Shown piece after piece: positions 1 through 13,300 of a stretch of DNA of 64,000 nucleotides. The stretch comes from Przewalskia tangutica. Its lineage: Eukaryota; Streptophyta; Magnoliopsida; Solanales; Solanaceae. Position numbers and translations under genes: made by a program. Where the stretch lies: contig CM056734.1 in the NCBI GenBank assembly GCA_029844215.1, positions 16,812,501 through 16,876,500 of the forward strand, given 5' to 3'. How positions within the stretch are numbered: position 1 is the first letter of the stretch; every line of letters begins with the position of its first letter. The notes beneath the pieces are model-generated. The model ran no database searches. It saw only the letters and a program-made list of their open reading frames with translations, and was not told where the DNA came from.

Positions 1-2601
1 TTTTGAAGGTGGGGATCATGATTGGTTGGGCGAGGCGATTGGGTTGGTAGCAGCGGTCTTTGTGGAAGTCTTGGGAGATATGTGGTGGTGGAGTCTCTGC
101 AGGATGGTTTGCGAGTAGTGGCCCTTTGCTGCGGAATAGGGGTATTCAACCGATGGATAGGTTGGTCGATTCGTAGCCTCTCCATCTCAACTGCATATCG
201 ACAATTTGTTGTAGAGCAATGCGCAATACATTCTTCCCGGTGACATTCCTCCTTCAGAAGGTTACATTTATTGACAGAATAATTCCCAAACCATTCGGCT
301 CAGACGCCCCTGAGCCAGTCATATCGTCATTTCTCGCCTTGGATCTGGTAAAGTGTGGATGCTCCGACATTGTTGAGTCAAATACGAACCGGACCTTTGG
401 GGAAGATGATAAATCTTTCTAAAAAATGCAGCAAACGGTGTTAGCATAAAGAGCATAATTTGCAGGTATGTAGATATATTGCACATAGCACATTCAAACG
501 TTTCCTAATATGCAAGGTGGACCTCTATTATGCCAGAGGTAGGCCTAAGCGCCATACATGCAAAGCCATGTTAGATGTACCCAAGCCATTGTATCGAAAT
601 GCCTTTATTGGAAATAAAGTTAATTGAAATGACACTTTATAATAAAAACAATAAAAATCTTAAACTAAATAACTATGTCGTCGATGTGATGGTGAAGCTT
701 AGGTTTTCTTTGGTATAGCTCCCGCCTGTTCCAAGTATTGTACTGCATCGTGCATTAGGGCCCACATGCGGGGTGATGACCTCTCTCGAGTTGATTGTCT
801 TTCATTCGTCCCTTGCGGAATGTCCTCAACGCCTTGCTCCTTCTCCGGACTATATTCCATGCGACACAGAAACCATGCTTGATACTGGGAGACCAGCTGT
901 CCTTCCCGATTTCCATTTGGTCAATATGATGCCATTCATAAAGGATTTGCTTGGCCGAACGACGCAGCTCGTCCGAATCGATTTCGGAGGCTCTCGTGTC
1001 AGCTACGAGAGGGATTACTTGTGTATGGCCAAACTGTCGGAGTACGCGTAGTGGAGCATATGGTTGTAGTCCCTTTAGACCTATAAGTCTGATATAATAC
1101 AATCCCTTATGTCTCAAGTAGACCTTTTGACCATGTGAAGCAATGGATACTTCCATTGAACTTGGATCGCTTCGCGGGATGCTAGGTACTTGTACCAATC
1201 CTCTGTGCCGACTGGTGACACATAACGCTTCGTTCTTTCATAAAAAGTGGAGATCTTGTTTTCCGCGCTGTGGCATACATCGGTCATGTTTGAACGCTGA
1301 TAAAAATGTTCTATTGCCCACATCTGCAAAATGAGATTACTGCCTTCAAAGAAGCTCGATTCACCCCTTCTGCACCTATTCAATGCTCTAAATAGTTACG
1401 CGAGATCATGGCGTCGAGTGAGTTGTTTGCCACCAACGTCATCAAACACCGCTCTAACCACGAACATATGCATGTCTTGATCCTTCCATGCTCGGCGGAA
1501 ATAAAAGAATCCCTAGGAAAGCCATAGCAAATGCAATAGGACGCCTAACTCTCCATGACGGTCAGCGGCAAAATTCATTCTTAAACAATTTATATCCGTC
1601 TGCAACCATATCTCTCGTACAAGTAGTCTAGAAACCCAATTATTTTCAAAGCAACGCAATTCTCGTATTCTTCAAACCCAGATACCGGAGGAGCTTTTTC
1701 CCTGACTGGCCATGTGGAATAACTGGTTTCCTGTCGTGATATGCTAAAGCGGTAAAGTAGCTGACTTCTTCTAAGGTGGGGTTATTTGAAATCCACGAAT
1801 TTGAAGGTGACTCGTCCGATCCCAAAATGGATCAATGCTCGACCAAATGCCGATCGGGAGATGTCGATTAACGAGGTAAGGCATCCCAACCTTCTTCTGA
1901 TTGCCATTTGACTACCCAAGTCGAATTTTGACCACCATGTCCTCAATTTGCTCGGAACCCCATTCACCATTCTGATATGAGGGATAGGTTCCATCTAAAA
2001 AAAAAAAAAAAAAAAAAAAAAATGAGTATACATTTTCCAATTTAGGCATTTCAACTTCAGGCTTGGTTTTGTTTATCATGACTATGCAACACATAATATG
2101 CTTTTTGGGCGCGGGGTTATAATAACCCGTTGGCCAATTTGGTGTCTTCCTAATTGTGGCGTCGATACCAGGGATCGGCCCACCTAAGGTAAATGCATGC
2201 ATGCTTTAAAATAAAGGTAATATAGCTCTATCTTAAGTTTTCTAAGATTTGGCTTACTAGACGCAAGGTTCCCGAGCGGACAACTCGAGTGAGAAGGCTA
2301 CGCGGCTGATCAGACGAACCGATCTAACTCCGCGCAGGCGCCAACTCTCCTAAAAATTTGGATATTTTTGAAAGAAATTTCTTGGTCGGAGCACACCAAA
2401 TAGCGTGAGTGTGTGATTGTGTGAATTTTCCAGAATGGAAGAAATATGAGCGGAATGCCAGTTTAAGGAAAGCAGTAAAGCAAGTAGCAAGAAATAAACA
2501 AAATACAACACACAAAAGATTGAATGCAAAATAATTGCCAAATAATAACCCTAGGTCTGTTGTGGTTAAGAACCTAAATTCCCCAGCGGAGTCGCCATTT
2601 C
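1..2601 (-). mobile_element. Internal region of a Tat/Ogre-like Ty3-gypsy element (partial)
   Basis: This is the 5' internal region of a retrotransposon read on the minus strand; it continues past the left edge of the window. Just inside the LTR edge the minus strand carries TGGCGACTCCGCTGGGG (about 2582-2598), a primer-binding-site-like motif that I associate with Tat/Ogre elements. Degenerate coding sequence follows at 755-1994. The element's gag and pol are not visible in the window. An uninterrupted A-tract of about 26 bases lies at 1997-2022. The class assignment rests on the long LTR, the terminal motifs and recall of the family, not on a search. Confidence 0.55.
755..1994 (-). pseudogene. 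Degenerate retroelement ORF1-like gene (DUF7745-like)
   Basis: Three minus-strand segments (1994-1782, 1383-1114, 1198-755) read as one broken protein. The first contains GRVTFKFVDFK and then, after a frameshift near 1785, NPTLEEVSYFTALA. The later parts contain LQMWAIEHFYQRS, EAIQVQWKYP, YYIRLIGLKGLQPYAPLRVL and RQFGHTQVIPL. From memory this pattern matches an uncharacterised plant family found in retroelements and often labelled DUF7745; the extra ORF before gag in Ogre elements would fit its place just after the primer-binding site. Several stops and frame changes show that it is dead. Function is unknown. Confidence 0.45.
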
Positions 2602-5600
2602 TGTCGCGCCCATTTTCGGTCGCGGCATTTTAAAAAGCGAACCCTGCTCAAAATGCAATGTTAGAAAATAAATAAAAGTGTTAAATGTTAAAAGAATACT
2701 AAAAAGGGTTGCTAAGGTGTTAAAAAGGTGTTTGAAAAAAGGGGCTAGAAATCGCTAAAAGTGTTAAAGTTTTAAAAGTAAAGGTGCTAAAATTTGAAAG
2801 GAAAAGTGCTAAAATAATTTTAAAGCTAAAGGGTGCTAAAAGTGCAAAAATGCTAAAGTTTAAAAGGGTGCTAAAATGCTAAAGGGTTGCTAGAATGCTG
2901 AGGGTTCGCGGAGTCGCCACCTAATTAATTGGGTGAATTAGGACACCTAAATGTTTAACTAGTTTGAAGTAAAACATTAACTCCATTTTAAGGGTCTGCT
3001 AAACTTAATGAGATTCTGGGTAAGGGTTCTTTATTAATCTAGAGGGAAGGGGTTAGGCACCCTCTAAGATCCGCTAACTTGCGGTTGTCCTGCCAAACCT
3101 AGGGTAATTATTATGTTTAAAGAATGTGTGTTTCAAAGGGTATTTAAAATACTTAAGACACTTGAGATGTATTTTTGACTAAGAGAAAAATGTAAGATTA
3201 TGCTTAAAATGTCTTTAGTGCGAAACATGCGTTCATAAAAATGTTTTGATGACATGAAAAATGTGTATTTGCAAAATCATATGAAAATACCTATTATGCA
3301 AAGGCTAAAAAAAATGATTTATTATGCATGTTATCAGGAGTTCATAAAAATAGATTTCTCATGTTGTTAATAGTATCTTAGCTACCCGAATATTTATGCC
3401 GGTGGAAAATTGTTAGATGATCTAATAGGATTTAAGCAATGCTAAAATAATTAACTTAAAGGAACAAACCAATTTCTAGTGTCGAACTAATTTCTACTGG
3501 TGACCCAAAGTTTACTATTCTAGGCAACTTACTGCTAATGTATGAGTGTTAGACAGTTAATTACACAATAAATAAATGAATGGGGGGGCGGGGTAGAAAA
3601 TAATGAGACGACTCGAGGAATGGCAAAGTCACTTCGCCTATGGCTTAGAATTTCTGATGTGGAGATAAATGCATGTAGATATGGGTCCTCATGTTGTAGC
3701 TTGTGATGAGTCTCGCCATGAGACTCTTCATTTTCGCTCCGGTGCGTGCTATGTAAAAGAAAAGATAAGGATTAGTATATATTCCAACCTTATCAACAAT
3801 GCAACATATATAAAATAACTCATATAAGTTTAAATATGTATGTTATCTAATTTTGGTTTGACTTATACGGTCCAAACTAAAGGGCTGGGTCAAGCAAGTA
3901 ATATCGACATTGTTTAATCCTATATTAGTCCATAGAGATGAACAATATGCAGAAGCATGAAGTAGGCCCAAAAGTACCTCTTTTCAGATTTTAAGAAGAA
4001 TAAATCGATCCATGATTGACCCAGTTAACAAATATTCACATTCATACATATGTAAACCCATATTTACGCCGAGGGAGATATAGAGGGACTGATATACAAG
4101 GAATATTTAAAGTGTGCATAATGTAATTGAATACATCACAGGTATACCACTGTATATGGTGATGTTATTCTAGATTTATGGCCGATATATTCCTAAGTAG
4201 ATAATCTTAGATTGGGAAGAAGATGATATACAATTTCTATTCGCAAACGAAAAGAGGTGCAAGACATGATATGATGAAAAAGGCATGGTCACAAACAGAG
4301 ATGTATCAGCGGTCCTTCAACACTGTGTTGTCAATCAAAATCCCACATAAACAAGCATGGTTATATCATAGTTAGGGTGGTTATAAAACAAGTTGCAAAT
4401 CAATCAACTAATAAACTATAGCCAAGAAAGCAAACCATGCAACTATCCAGAAGTAGAAATCAGTTGAAAGACCCAACAGAACAGGGTTGTACATAAATTT
4501 GGAGTCAAATATGACTGTACAATGTCCAGAAATTGAGGCACACATATACAAGGTTCATTCTTAATCCCAGACTTACAAAACACAGATCTTATACGCTTAC
4601 TGCTAAATTTTCAGGTGAGATATATCACAGAAAGGGTATAATACAAAGAGACTGATTTCTCCCATTATACTCACAAATTTGACATGATGACCCTCAAGTA
4701 GATAAATACACAATTAATGGATAAACACACTGCCCAGACAGAGTATCCATGCTCTTCACAGATATAATGATTCAGGGATCAAGATAATGTTGACATGAGA
4801 CACTTTCATGCTCAGATAACATTTGGCAACTAACAGACTTGAGGGATATTACATGATATCAGGAGGACAAAAATCATACCAAGACAGACAAACTAAATAG
4901 GTAGTCATTTTAAGAGAAAATTTGAAAACTGTATATGAACAAGTGCTGCAACCAATATTAAAAATAATAAACACCTATCACATAGTATTGGATATGAATC
5001 ATAGCATGTCCAAATATTAATGGCCAACAAGATAGGTAAGCAAACCATTAGACAGTAACACACATCAATGGCGGCACTTCATTATCGATATCATATTCCT
5101 TCTAGCAAATGATTATAATAACATGAATCTATTTGGTGATTTAATAAGCATATACAGACCTAGGTAAATTAACGCAGACCAATCCGACATTACACCTAAG
5201 CATTAATAGAAAAAGTAAAACAAACCTAGCTACATACGAACAGTCAACAGAAAACATATAAACCACATAAAAAAAAATCTAAAAGGGAATGGGTTTACCT
5301 TCTCCGGACAGCGAACCGAGGCAGCGTATCAAGTCGTCGATTCACTCGGAGGATTTATTGCGGTTCTGCGAAGGACGGAACTTCTCCAAAAGCTCGAGAA
5401 TTCTGGTTGTCTGCTCTAGAATGCTAATTTCGAATGATTCTTGCCTGTTCCCTCTTAATTTTCGAATGACTCTTCAAGTGTATAGAGATGGGTTTATATA
5501 GCCTCAATGTTGGTTCCCAATTAGGTAAACCCTTTAATGCGAATTTGGTAGGATTCTTTACATGATTCGGAGGTGTAAGATTTATTATGCCAACTATGGG

Positions 5601-6644
5601 CTTCCGATTTTGGAGAGATTTTGTGCTTATCGTGGTATGATGTAAATGGTAAGGATATATTCAGGTTATGGTAAGTTAGCCTCGACTTTGCATGGTACTG
5701 GTATGTGAAAGGAAGGTCGCCGGATTTCCCCCCCTAAAATCCGGCGAGATTCGTGTGTAAGGGGAGGGTAAACGCGGCGGTTCTTAGGGTTTTCTAGGTT
5801 AAGGGGAGCGTTTTGATGAAGGCAGTGCAGGGTGTTGGGCTTCTGTGGGTAAGGTATAAAGGGTATGGGGCGTGTGGGCTTGCGGGTTTGGGCCTCTGTT
5901 TGGGTGGTGCGGGTCTTGGCGAATTTAAATTTGGGTAGTTAGTATTAGTTAGGTATTTAATTAGTGGGTTATTAGTTTAGGCTAGTTAATTAATTAGGTA
6001 TTAATTTGTGTAGTGTATTATTAATTAACCAGTGATAAATTAAATTAACAAATGTGATCGAATTATTTAGGTGCTTCATTAATCTAATTGTTATAATAAA
6101 TGCGGGCGTGTCATTTAATTAATGCTTAATGCTCTAGAATGCGGCGCTATTATTTAAAATCTTATTATTGTGCATTATTGTGAAGTTAAATTAAAATTGA
6201 ATTGAGTTTAGGTTAAATTATTTAAATGCTAAATGCAAGTATGATATTTAAGAATTGTTTAAAGCTTTTATAAATGCGACGCTATTAAGTGCATGTATTA
6301 GATTAAAATTAATTTTAAAAATACGAATGATTATGAAATTCTCTTGTGTATTAATAAATGCAACTATGCTACTTGACGTGACGTCATTGCTAAATTAATT
6401 ATTCTATGTATTTATTAATGATTAAGAATTACGACAGAGCTTACAATTAGTTAATGCGGGCGCGGGACTCTAAGTGTTTAAAACTCTACGTAAGACGCGA
6501 TGCCATTATTAAATTAATTATTTATGCATGTATTTATGTTTTATCGCTGCATTTTATTATAAAAAATCATAAAAATTATTTTACAAAATTAGTCTAATTT
6601 TATGGTTAATGGCTGGACGGGAGGGTCAAAATTGGGTGTCAACA
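2602..6644 (-). repeat. Long LTR (about 4.04 kb) of the Tat/Ogre-like element
   Basis: On the minus strand the LTR starts TGTTGACACCCAATTTTGAC at 6644 and ends GGGCGCGACA at 2602, so it has TG...CA ends. A four-base spacer and the primer-binding-like motif follow. The length is typical of Ogre/Tat LTRs and unusual for other families. It holds no convincing gene. A degenerate array of a TGCTAAAA-like motif fills about 2660-2905, and a second copy of GCGGAGTCGCCA, also found in the primer-binding site, occurs near 2910. The opposite LTR is not in the window. Confidence 0.6.
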
Positions 6645-7950
6645 CACACCTGGTGTTTAAAGATGATTTTAATGATATTTTGTAAGGGCACAATGACATC
6701 TGTGTCTATGGTGATGGAAGCTCTAAATCATTTTGCAAAGTCACAGGGTTGGAGACTAATTGTGACAGTCCAATATATTTATTGCAGGGATGAATGAAGA
6801 CAAACATAATAGAAAATTGAAAAGGACTGGTTTCAAACTAGGTAATCTACCTATTAGATACCTAGGATTGCCCTTGTCATCCAAAAAAATGGAGTAAATT
6901 GGAGTGCCATCAACTGATGGAGAAGATCACAAACAGAATAAACAATGGATATTTCAAGAAACTATCATATGCAGGTCGGTTACAAATTATAAATATAGTA
7001 TTATTTTCAATATATAATTATTGGACTGCTGCTTTTATCCTACCACAAAGTGTGTTAAAGGAAGTGGATAGAAAATGCAAGGAATACCTCTGGAAAAGTA
7101 CAAAGGAGAAAAAGAAAATGTCCTTAGTAGCATGGAAAAAAATATGCATGCCAAAAAAATATGATGGACTGAACATAAAACGCTGTAGGAAATGGAATAT
7201 CGCATCAGTAGGGAAACTGATATGACAGTTGGCAAAAAAGGAAAATATACTATGAATAAGATGGGTACATGGAATATATATGAAAACAGGAACATATATA
7301 TGAGAACATAATCCCCTACAAGATAGTAGCTGGTATTGGAGGAAATTGAATTCTGAGAAATTGATATAATAATGGAAAATACATACTAACAACTAATGGG
7401 GAATACTCTATTGCAAATGGTTATATAGCCATACTGGGAACAATGCAAAGAAAGAAGGAAGTTGATCTAATATGGAGCTCTGTCATGCTACCTAGACAGA
7501 GATTTATTCTATGGCTAGCAGATAAAAACAGATTACAGACAAAACTGAGATTAAAACAAATGAATATACCACTGGAAGATACATCCTGCTGCTTATGCAA
7601 TACAGAAGCTGAGGAGAGCCAGACACACCTATTTGGAGACTGTGAATGGATAAAAAAACTGAAAAATGAAGTTGCAAAATGGCTAGGAATAATCATAAAA
7701 CAGAGAGAAGTGCACAGTGTTATACAATGGATCAATGGGAGGCATTGGAGAAATTTCAAGAAGAAAACAGTGGCAGCAAAATGGGGGAGCAATAATCTAC
7801 CAGGCAAGCAAGAAATAGGAAAATCTTTAAACAAGAGGAGGCAAAAACTGGCTGGATAAGTATTCAAATACAGAAGGAAGTAAAGGAAAGAATAGAAATA
7901 GCTAGAAGATCAAGGAGAGCTAGATGTAAACGATGGATAGATAGAATATG

Positions 7951-7984
<34 letters not shown>

Positions 7985-8115
7985 TTAAATGTTTTGTTGA
8001 GATGTAGCATACAGTCTTGCCTATAGAAGAGGGAAGATAGTTACTACATGCTCCTTATTTGTAAATATTTTGAAATTAATGATAATGATTCACAGTTGAT
8101 TATCAAAAAAAATAA
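6645..8115 (+). mobile_element. LINE (L1-type) 3' part with RT and zf-RVT remnants, disrupted
   Basis: The sequence resumes directly at the LTR edge inside a reverse transcriptase. A decayed catalytic region near 6650-6700 reads VFKDDF...CKG where LINEs have FADD. Segment 6899-7225 includes YAGRLQIINIVLFSIYNYW and VDRKCKEYLWK, typical of the RT thumb region. Segment 7443-7859 includes PRQRFILWLADKNRLQT and CCLCNTEAEESQTHLFGDC, the zinc-binding zf-RVT end of plant LINEs. A TA-repeat lies at about 7950-7981, and an ATCAAAAAAAATAAA tail near 8101-8115 probably marks the 3' end. The 5' part would lie beyond the inserted element, left of the window. Confidence 0.75.
7950..7981. repeat. (TA)n microsatellite
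   Basis: This is a run of about 16 TA units in the 3' untranslated part of the LINE remnant. Such runs are prone to length change. Confidence 0.9.
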
Positions 8116-8871
8116 ATATACCACGTAATCGAAAATATAAGTGTAACATTACGAAAGGCTTGCTGAGACTCGACAGTTATTTATAATATCATCAAGTCAT
8201 TCAAACTTCTTAGTTGAAGTGTCAGTTTCATTTTGTGAAGTGAACTTGTTCCTGCTTTGATAGTGGACAACCTCTGAATATGTGCAGAGTCCTCCATATC
8301 TCATCGCATCATTCACACTTTGATGATTCAAATATTTTCCAGCTGAATCTAAGCCCATTTGACATAAGCCGATTATGTCTTACAAATCATATAAAATATT
8401 ATATTTTTCTGAAAGGTAAAGTTTCCAATATTTGTCCAACTGGTGTAGCTGGGACTAATGTCCTCATCATCACAAGCTATCTCATATGTTGATTTAGTGC
8501 TGAAATTCTCCATTACATGTTCCCCTCTATTCATTTCAGAGTTAATCTGTTCAAAGATAAAATAGAATTCATTTCAGGAGGATCAAACAACAAATGTAAT
8601 AGCCCCATACTCCATTAGGTAACGTGTTAGATATCACAATTGAGGTGTCTAGTATTTATATTGACTTTGTACCACCAATATATTGAGCTTACAATTTATG
8701 AATCTAGCTCTATCTAAATGACCTTTATCGGAAAAGGATAGAATTTTGCTTAGTGAAAGATATTTACGTCCAACAACAAGCCAATATTTTTGTAAACATC
8801 TCAAAATTGGTTTCTCTGGTGATATAAATAAAAAAGAAGAAGCCAGAGACAGTTAGACGTTGGTGGCTACA
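8116..8871. other. Intergenic stretch, no gene seen
   Basis: This AT-rich DNA lies between the LINE tail and the tandem array. I see no coding potential, terminal repeats or RNA gene. It could hold distal promoter sequence for the IGPS gene. Confidence 0.5.
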
Positions 8872-10304
8872 ACTAAATCCCCAAAAAGATTTCCATATAT
8901 CCTATAGTCCTTTTTGATTTTTTAGTTCAACATAAATAGCCCCTTAAACACTTATTTAATTTCTTCTAAAAATTCGCCCGATAATCAACACTACACTAAA
9001 TCTCCCAAAAGATTCCATACATCCTATAGTCCTTTTTGTTTTTTTAGTTCAACATAAATAGCTCCTTAAAACACATAATTAATTTCTCCTAAAAACTCGC
9101 TCGATAATCAAAGCTACACTAAATCTTCCAAAAAGATTCCATATATCCCATAGTCCTTTTTATTTTTTTAGTTCAACATAAATAGCGCCTTAAAACACTT
9201 ATTTAATTTTTCCTAAAAACGCTCCGGATAGTCAAGGCTATACTAAATCTCCAAAAGATTTCATATATCCTATAGTCCTTTTTATTTGTTTAGTTCAACA
9301 TAAATAGCGCCTTAAAACACTTATTTAATTTTTCCTAAAAATGCTCCGGATAGTCAAAGGCTATACTAAATCTCCAAAAGATTTCATATATCCTATAGTC
9401 CTTTTTGTTTTTTTAGTTCAACATAAATAGCGCCTTAAAACACTTATTTAATTTTTCCTAAAATGCTCCGGATAGTCAAAGGCTATACTAAATCTCCAAA
9501 AGATTTCATATATCCTATAGTCCTTTTTGTTTTTTTAGTTCAACATAAATAGCGCCTTAAAACACTTATTTAATTTTTCCTAAAAATGCTCCGGATAGTC
9601 AAAGGCTATACTAAATCTCCAAAAGATTTCATATATCCTATAGTCCTTTTTGTTTTTTTAGTTCAACATAAATAGCGCCTTAAAACACTTATTTAATTTT
9701 TCCTAAAAATGCTCCGGATAGTCAAAGGCTATACTAAATCTCCAAAAGATTTCATATATCCTATAGTCCTTTTTGTTTTTTTAGTTCAACATAAATAGCG
9801 CCTTAAAACACTTATTTAATTTTTCCTAAAAATGCTCCGGATAGTCAAAGGCTATACTAAATCTCCAAAAGATTTCATATATCCTATAGTCCTTTTTGTT
9901 TTTTTAGTTCAACATAAATAGCGCCTTAAAACACTTATTTAATTTTTCCTAAAAATGCTCCGGATAGTCAAAGGCTATACTAAATCTCCAAAAGATTTCA
10001 TATATCCTATAGTCCTTTTTATTTGTTTAGTTCAACATAAATAGCGCCTTAAAACACTTATTTAATTTTTCCTAAAAATGCTCCGGATAGTCAAAGGCTA
10101 TACTAAATCTCCAAAAGATTTCATATATCCTATAGTCCTTTTTGTTTTTTTAGTTCAACATAAATAGCGCCTTAAAACACTTATTTAATTTTTCCTAAAA
10201 ATGCTCCGGATAGTCAAAGGCTATACTAAATCTCCAAAAGATTTCATATATCCTATAGTCCTTTTTGTTTTTTTAGTTCAACATAAATAGCCCCTTGAAA
10301 ACAC
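8872..10304 (+). repeat. Tandem array of twelve units of about 123 bp at the IGPS promoter
   Basis: Units begin with ACTAAATC at 8872, 8995, 9118, 9242, 9365, 9487, 9610, 9733, 9856, 9979, 10102 and 10225, so the period is 122-124 bp. Units 1-3 and the end of unit 12 are diverged, while units 4-11 are nearly identical, as expected from unequal exchange. Each unit holds a CATATATCC or similar stretch and an ACATAAATAG segment that resembles a TATA box. The last unit runs to about 40 bp before the IGPS start codon. It is not a CRISPR array, because the units abut without unique spacers. Confidence 0.95.
10282..10289 (+). promoter_or_regulatory. Putative TATA box of the IGPS gene, inside the last repeat unit
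   Basis: CATAAATA lies 55 bp before the ATG, and no better TATA-like site is closer. It belongs to the conserved part of the tandem unit, so near-copies recur every 123 bp upstream. The transcription start is not visible, so this is an inference from position and sequence. Confidence 0.4.
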
Positions 10305-10343
10305 CCAATTAGTCAGCAATTTTCTCTCTAATTGAATACTTTA

Positions 10344-13300
10344 ATGGATTCTTTAATGCCATTGAGGACCACCGCCACGGCGACGGTAAGACCCCAGTTC
10401 TCGTTTCAACTCGTTGCCAATCCCAGACCCAGGAAATCGGCATTCTCTTTGTCAGTTCCAACTACTATTTTCACAAGCTATCGAACTCGAAATTTGCCCC
10501 AATGTTCACCTGTTCGAGCTCAAGAGGTACCCGAAATCATTGGTTTAATTTTGGTTTTGATTGTCACTTGAAGATTGAATGATCTGTTTAATTTTTCTAT
10601 CAGCATTTGAAATGAGGGTTTTTCTTATCTATATCAATTTAAGGTTTTCATATTTTTTGTTCCATACTGTGTAAGTATTATTTCATTTCAGTAGTTGATG
10701 TTGGTATCATTTGCATATTGAATTTTGGGCTTTTTAAATTTGTAATTTCCATTACGGAATGATGTCTATACTGTAGAGTTTACCTCAATATCTTGGTTTA
10801 GACATGCCTCTTCTATTTGCATTTTTTGATAGCATCACAAGATAGATGAAAAAAGCCTTTCTTTATAAAGATTCATTCCACTAAGATAAATCATAATTGA
10901 TTTGACCTGAAGGATGGTTCAGCGGTGGTTTCTGAATTGACAATTCCTGAAAAAGATGCTCTCAAAATCAAGGAATGGGAAGTAGAAAGATTTCGAGATG
11001 AAATTGCTGCAAGTCAGGGTATAAAAATTAGAAGGAGGCCGACAACAGGACCTCCTTTGCACTATGTTGGCCCTTTTGAATTCCGAATGCAGAATGAAGG
11101 CAATACTCCAATTAACATACTAGAAGAAATTGTCTGGCACAAGGACAAGGAAGTCGCACAGGTATCTCTTGGACTAGAGTCTCAAAATGCTGCCTAAGGG
11201 TATATATGCTATCATATTCCTGTCTCACTATATTCTACAAACTAAAAGGCGATTTTTGTTTTCCAGATGAAAGAGAAGAAACCACTTCTTCTACTGAAAA
11301 AACTGCTTAGCGATGTTCCACCTACTAGAGATTTTCTAGGAGCTCTGAAAGAATCATATTCAAGAACTGGGTTGCCTGCTCTTATTGCTGAAGTGAAGAA
11401 GGCTTCTCCAAGTAGAGGTGTTCTGCGTGAAAATTTCAATCCAGTAAGTGTGTCATTTCCAATCATGTCAACTGAGTGCTTTAGATCGTACCGTTTTAGC
11501 TTGACATTACCTAGTTTCTCATTCCTTCTACATTGAGCTAAGGAATATCTGTTAGGAAACAGGGTAAAGGTCTTATTTCAAGTAAACTCACTATATTAAT
11601 AAGAACCGGAATACAGTTACAACTTTTGAATAGTACTTGCAACACTCAAACTATTGAATTACAATGGATAATACTGAAAGTAAAGTAACTAAGGATAGTA
11701 GTAGAAGGAACGAGAAACACAGAGAGAATTGGGGATGAGAAGCACAGTCTTTGCCTAAGCATAATCATAATTCACATACTTTCGCTCCTCTACCACTGTG
11801 CTATTTAACTAACCCTTTTACACATTCTAAAGGATAAGCCCATTAAACCAGGGTCCCAGATATAATTTTCATGGCCATTACTTTCATTTGGCCCAAGCCC
11901 AATATCATTCATAACAATACCCCGCCCTCAATGAGAATCTTGTCCTCAAGGTTCAAGGCAGGACTTCCAGTCAACAAGAAGTTAAAGTCAGAGCACGAGT
12001 TGATCGCCAGCTGTTGGATTTGATGTACATGCTGCTTCAAAAAGGAAGAACTTGATGACTCCTATGTTCCTAGTTTAGTGAGAGCGTATAAGACCTGTTG
12101 GGTTAGGAATCTTTTTGACACACATATTCCCTTCTTCCCTTGCAGCAGTGGCAACATTAAAATGAATTCTCCAGAGGACAGCACATCAATAACATCAACT
12201 GCACTACAATTGCACTCTCACATCTGAAGCAGATTAATAATATCCTTCTGAGAGAACCACCAACATTAAGAAAGTTGGAACTAATTCTTGAGCCTTGACC
12301 AAAAGTATAGGATACCTCATTGATTGACTAAAAAGAAGGCATAAAAAATGTTAAACAATTCCCAAATAGCAATGCCAAAGCATTTTTGCTTAAGCTTGAG
12401 TTGTGACTTCCTGAAACTTCATTGGTTTCCTTCATGAGTACCACAACTTTTTTTGATAGCGTTCTCTTGAAACCACCAAGAGCTATTTTAGTTCTCGACC
12501 ACTCCATTGTCTCAAAACAAGTGTATCTAAGTCATGTAATATTTTAGATTTTGATGATCCCTCAAAATTCAGTAGTAATGTAACATAAGAAAGGACAGTC
12601 ACATGGTGTAATCCCGGTGATGGACATGTTCTCGTGCAAGGAAGCGACTTCCATGTTAAGGATTTACGACCAAGCATATGTAGATCATTTAACTTCCTCC
12701 TCTTTGCATCTTCAACCCCATAGTATGTAGTATGAAAACATGAACCAAGATCAAAGGGGAAGTCTAATCCAAAGTCTACTCCACTCCATTCACATGACCC
12801 TCTGCTTATACGATGTGCGTCATTGCAAGCGGAAAGAATACAAGGCAGCACCTCTAAGCGTTGGACAAGCCCGAGTCCATGTTGAAGGCAGACTTTTCTG
12901 GATGTCCAGCAAGAAAATGATTCCAACAAGCGTCTAGAACTTTGTGAATATCAAACATGACAAAGTCACAGGCAGTAGAGAATGTAGAAATACTCCATAA
13001 TGAAGGCTTCTCTGTGATTGCAGGAAGAAAGTCAGGAGATTCATTTCTGATGGTAACAATGTCCTCTTCGTCATTCTTGTATTCATTTTTAGCATTGGTA
13101 TCACCATCAATTGCCGCCGGGACCGTAGTGTCCGTTGTTAGCATACACACCATGTAAGGTTCCTGAATAACATCCTTGTTCCAATCTAAAAATTCATCGA
13201 ACACCTCTTCTGCTTTAGTGACTGAAACTTCATCATTAGAGGTTAATTGCTCACTACGTGGAGCATTTTCACCACAAACTTCATTTTCTACCTTATCCTG

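Noticed and set aside
7421..7867. Minus-strand 148-codon frame
   Set aside because: It is the antisense of the LINE zf-RVT region at 7443-7859 and has no recognisable features.
8872..10304. Regular repeats as a CRISPR-like array
   Set aside because: The units are directly abutting 123 bp copies without unique spacers, in a plant genome.
10527..10532. GT at 10527 as the donor of IGPS exon 1
   Set aside because: Joining it to the acceptor at 10921-10922 breaks the frame; the donor at 10543 keeps frame and gives VPEIIAVVSELT.
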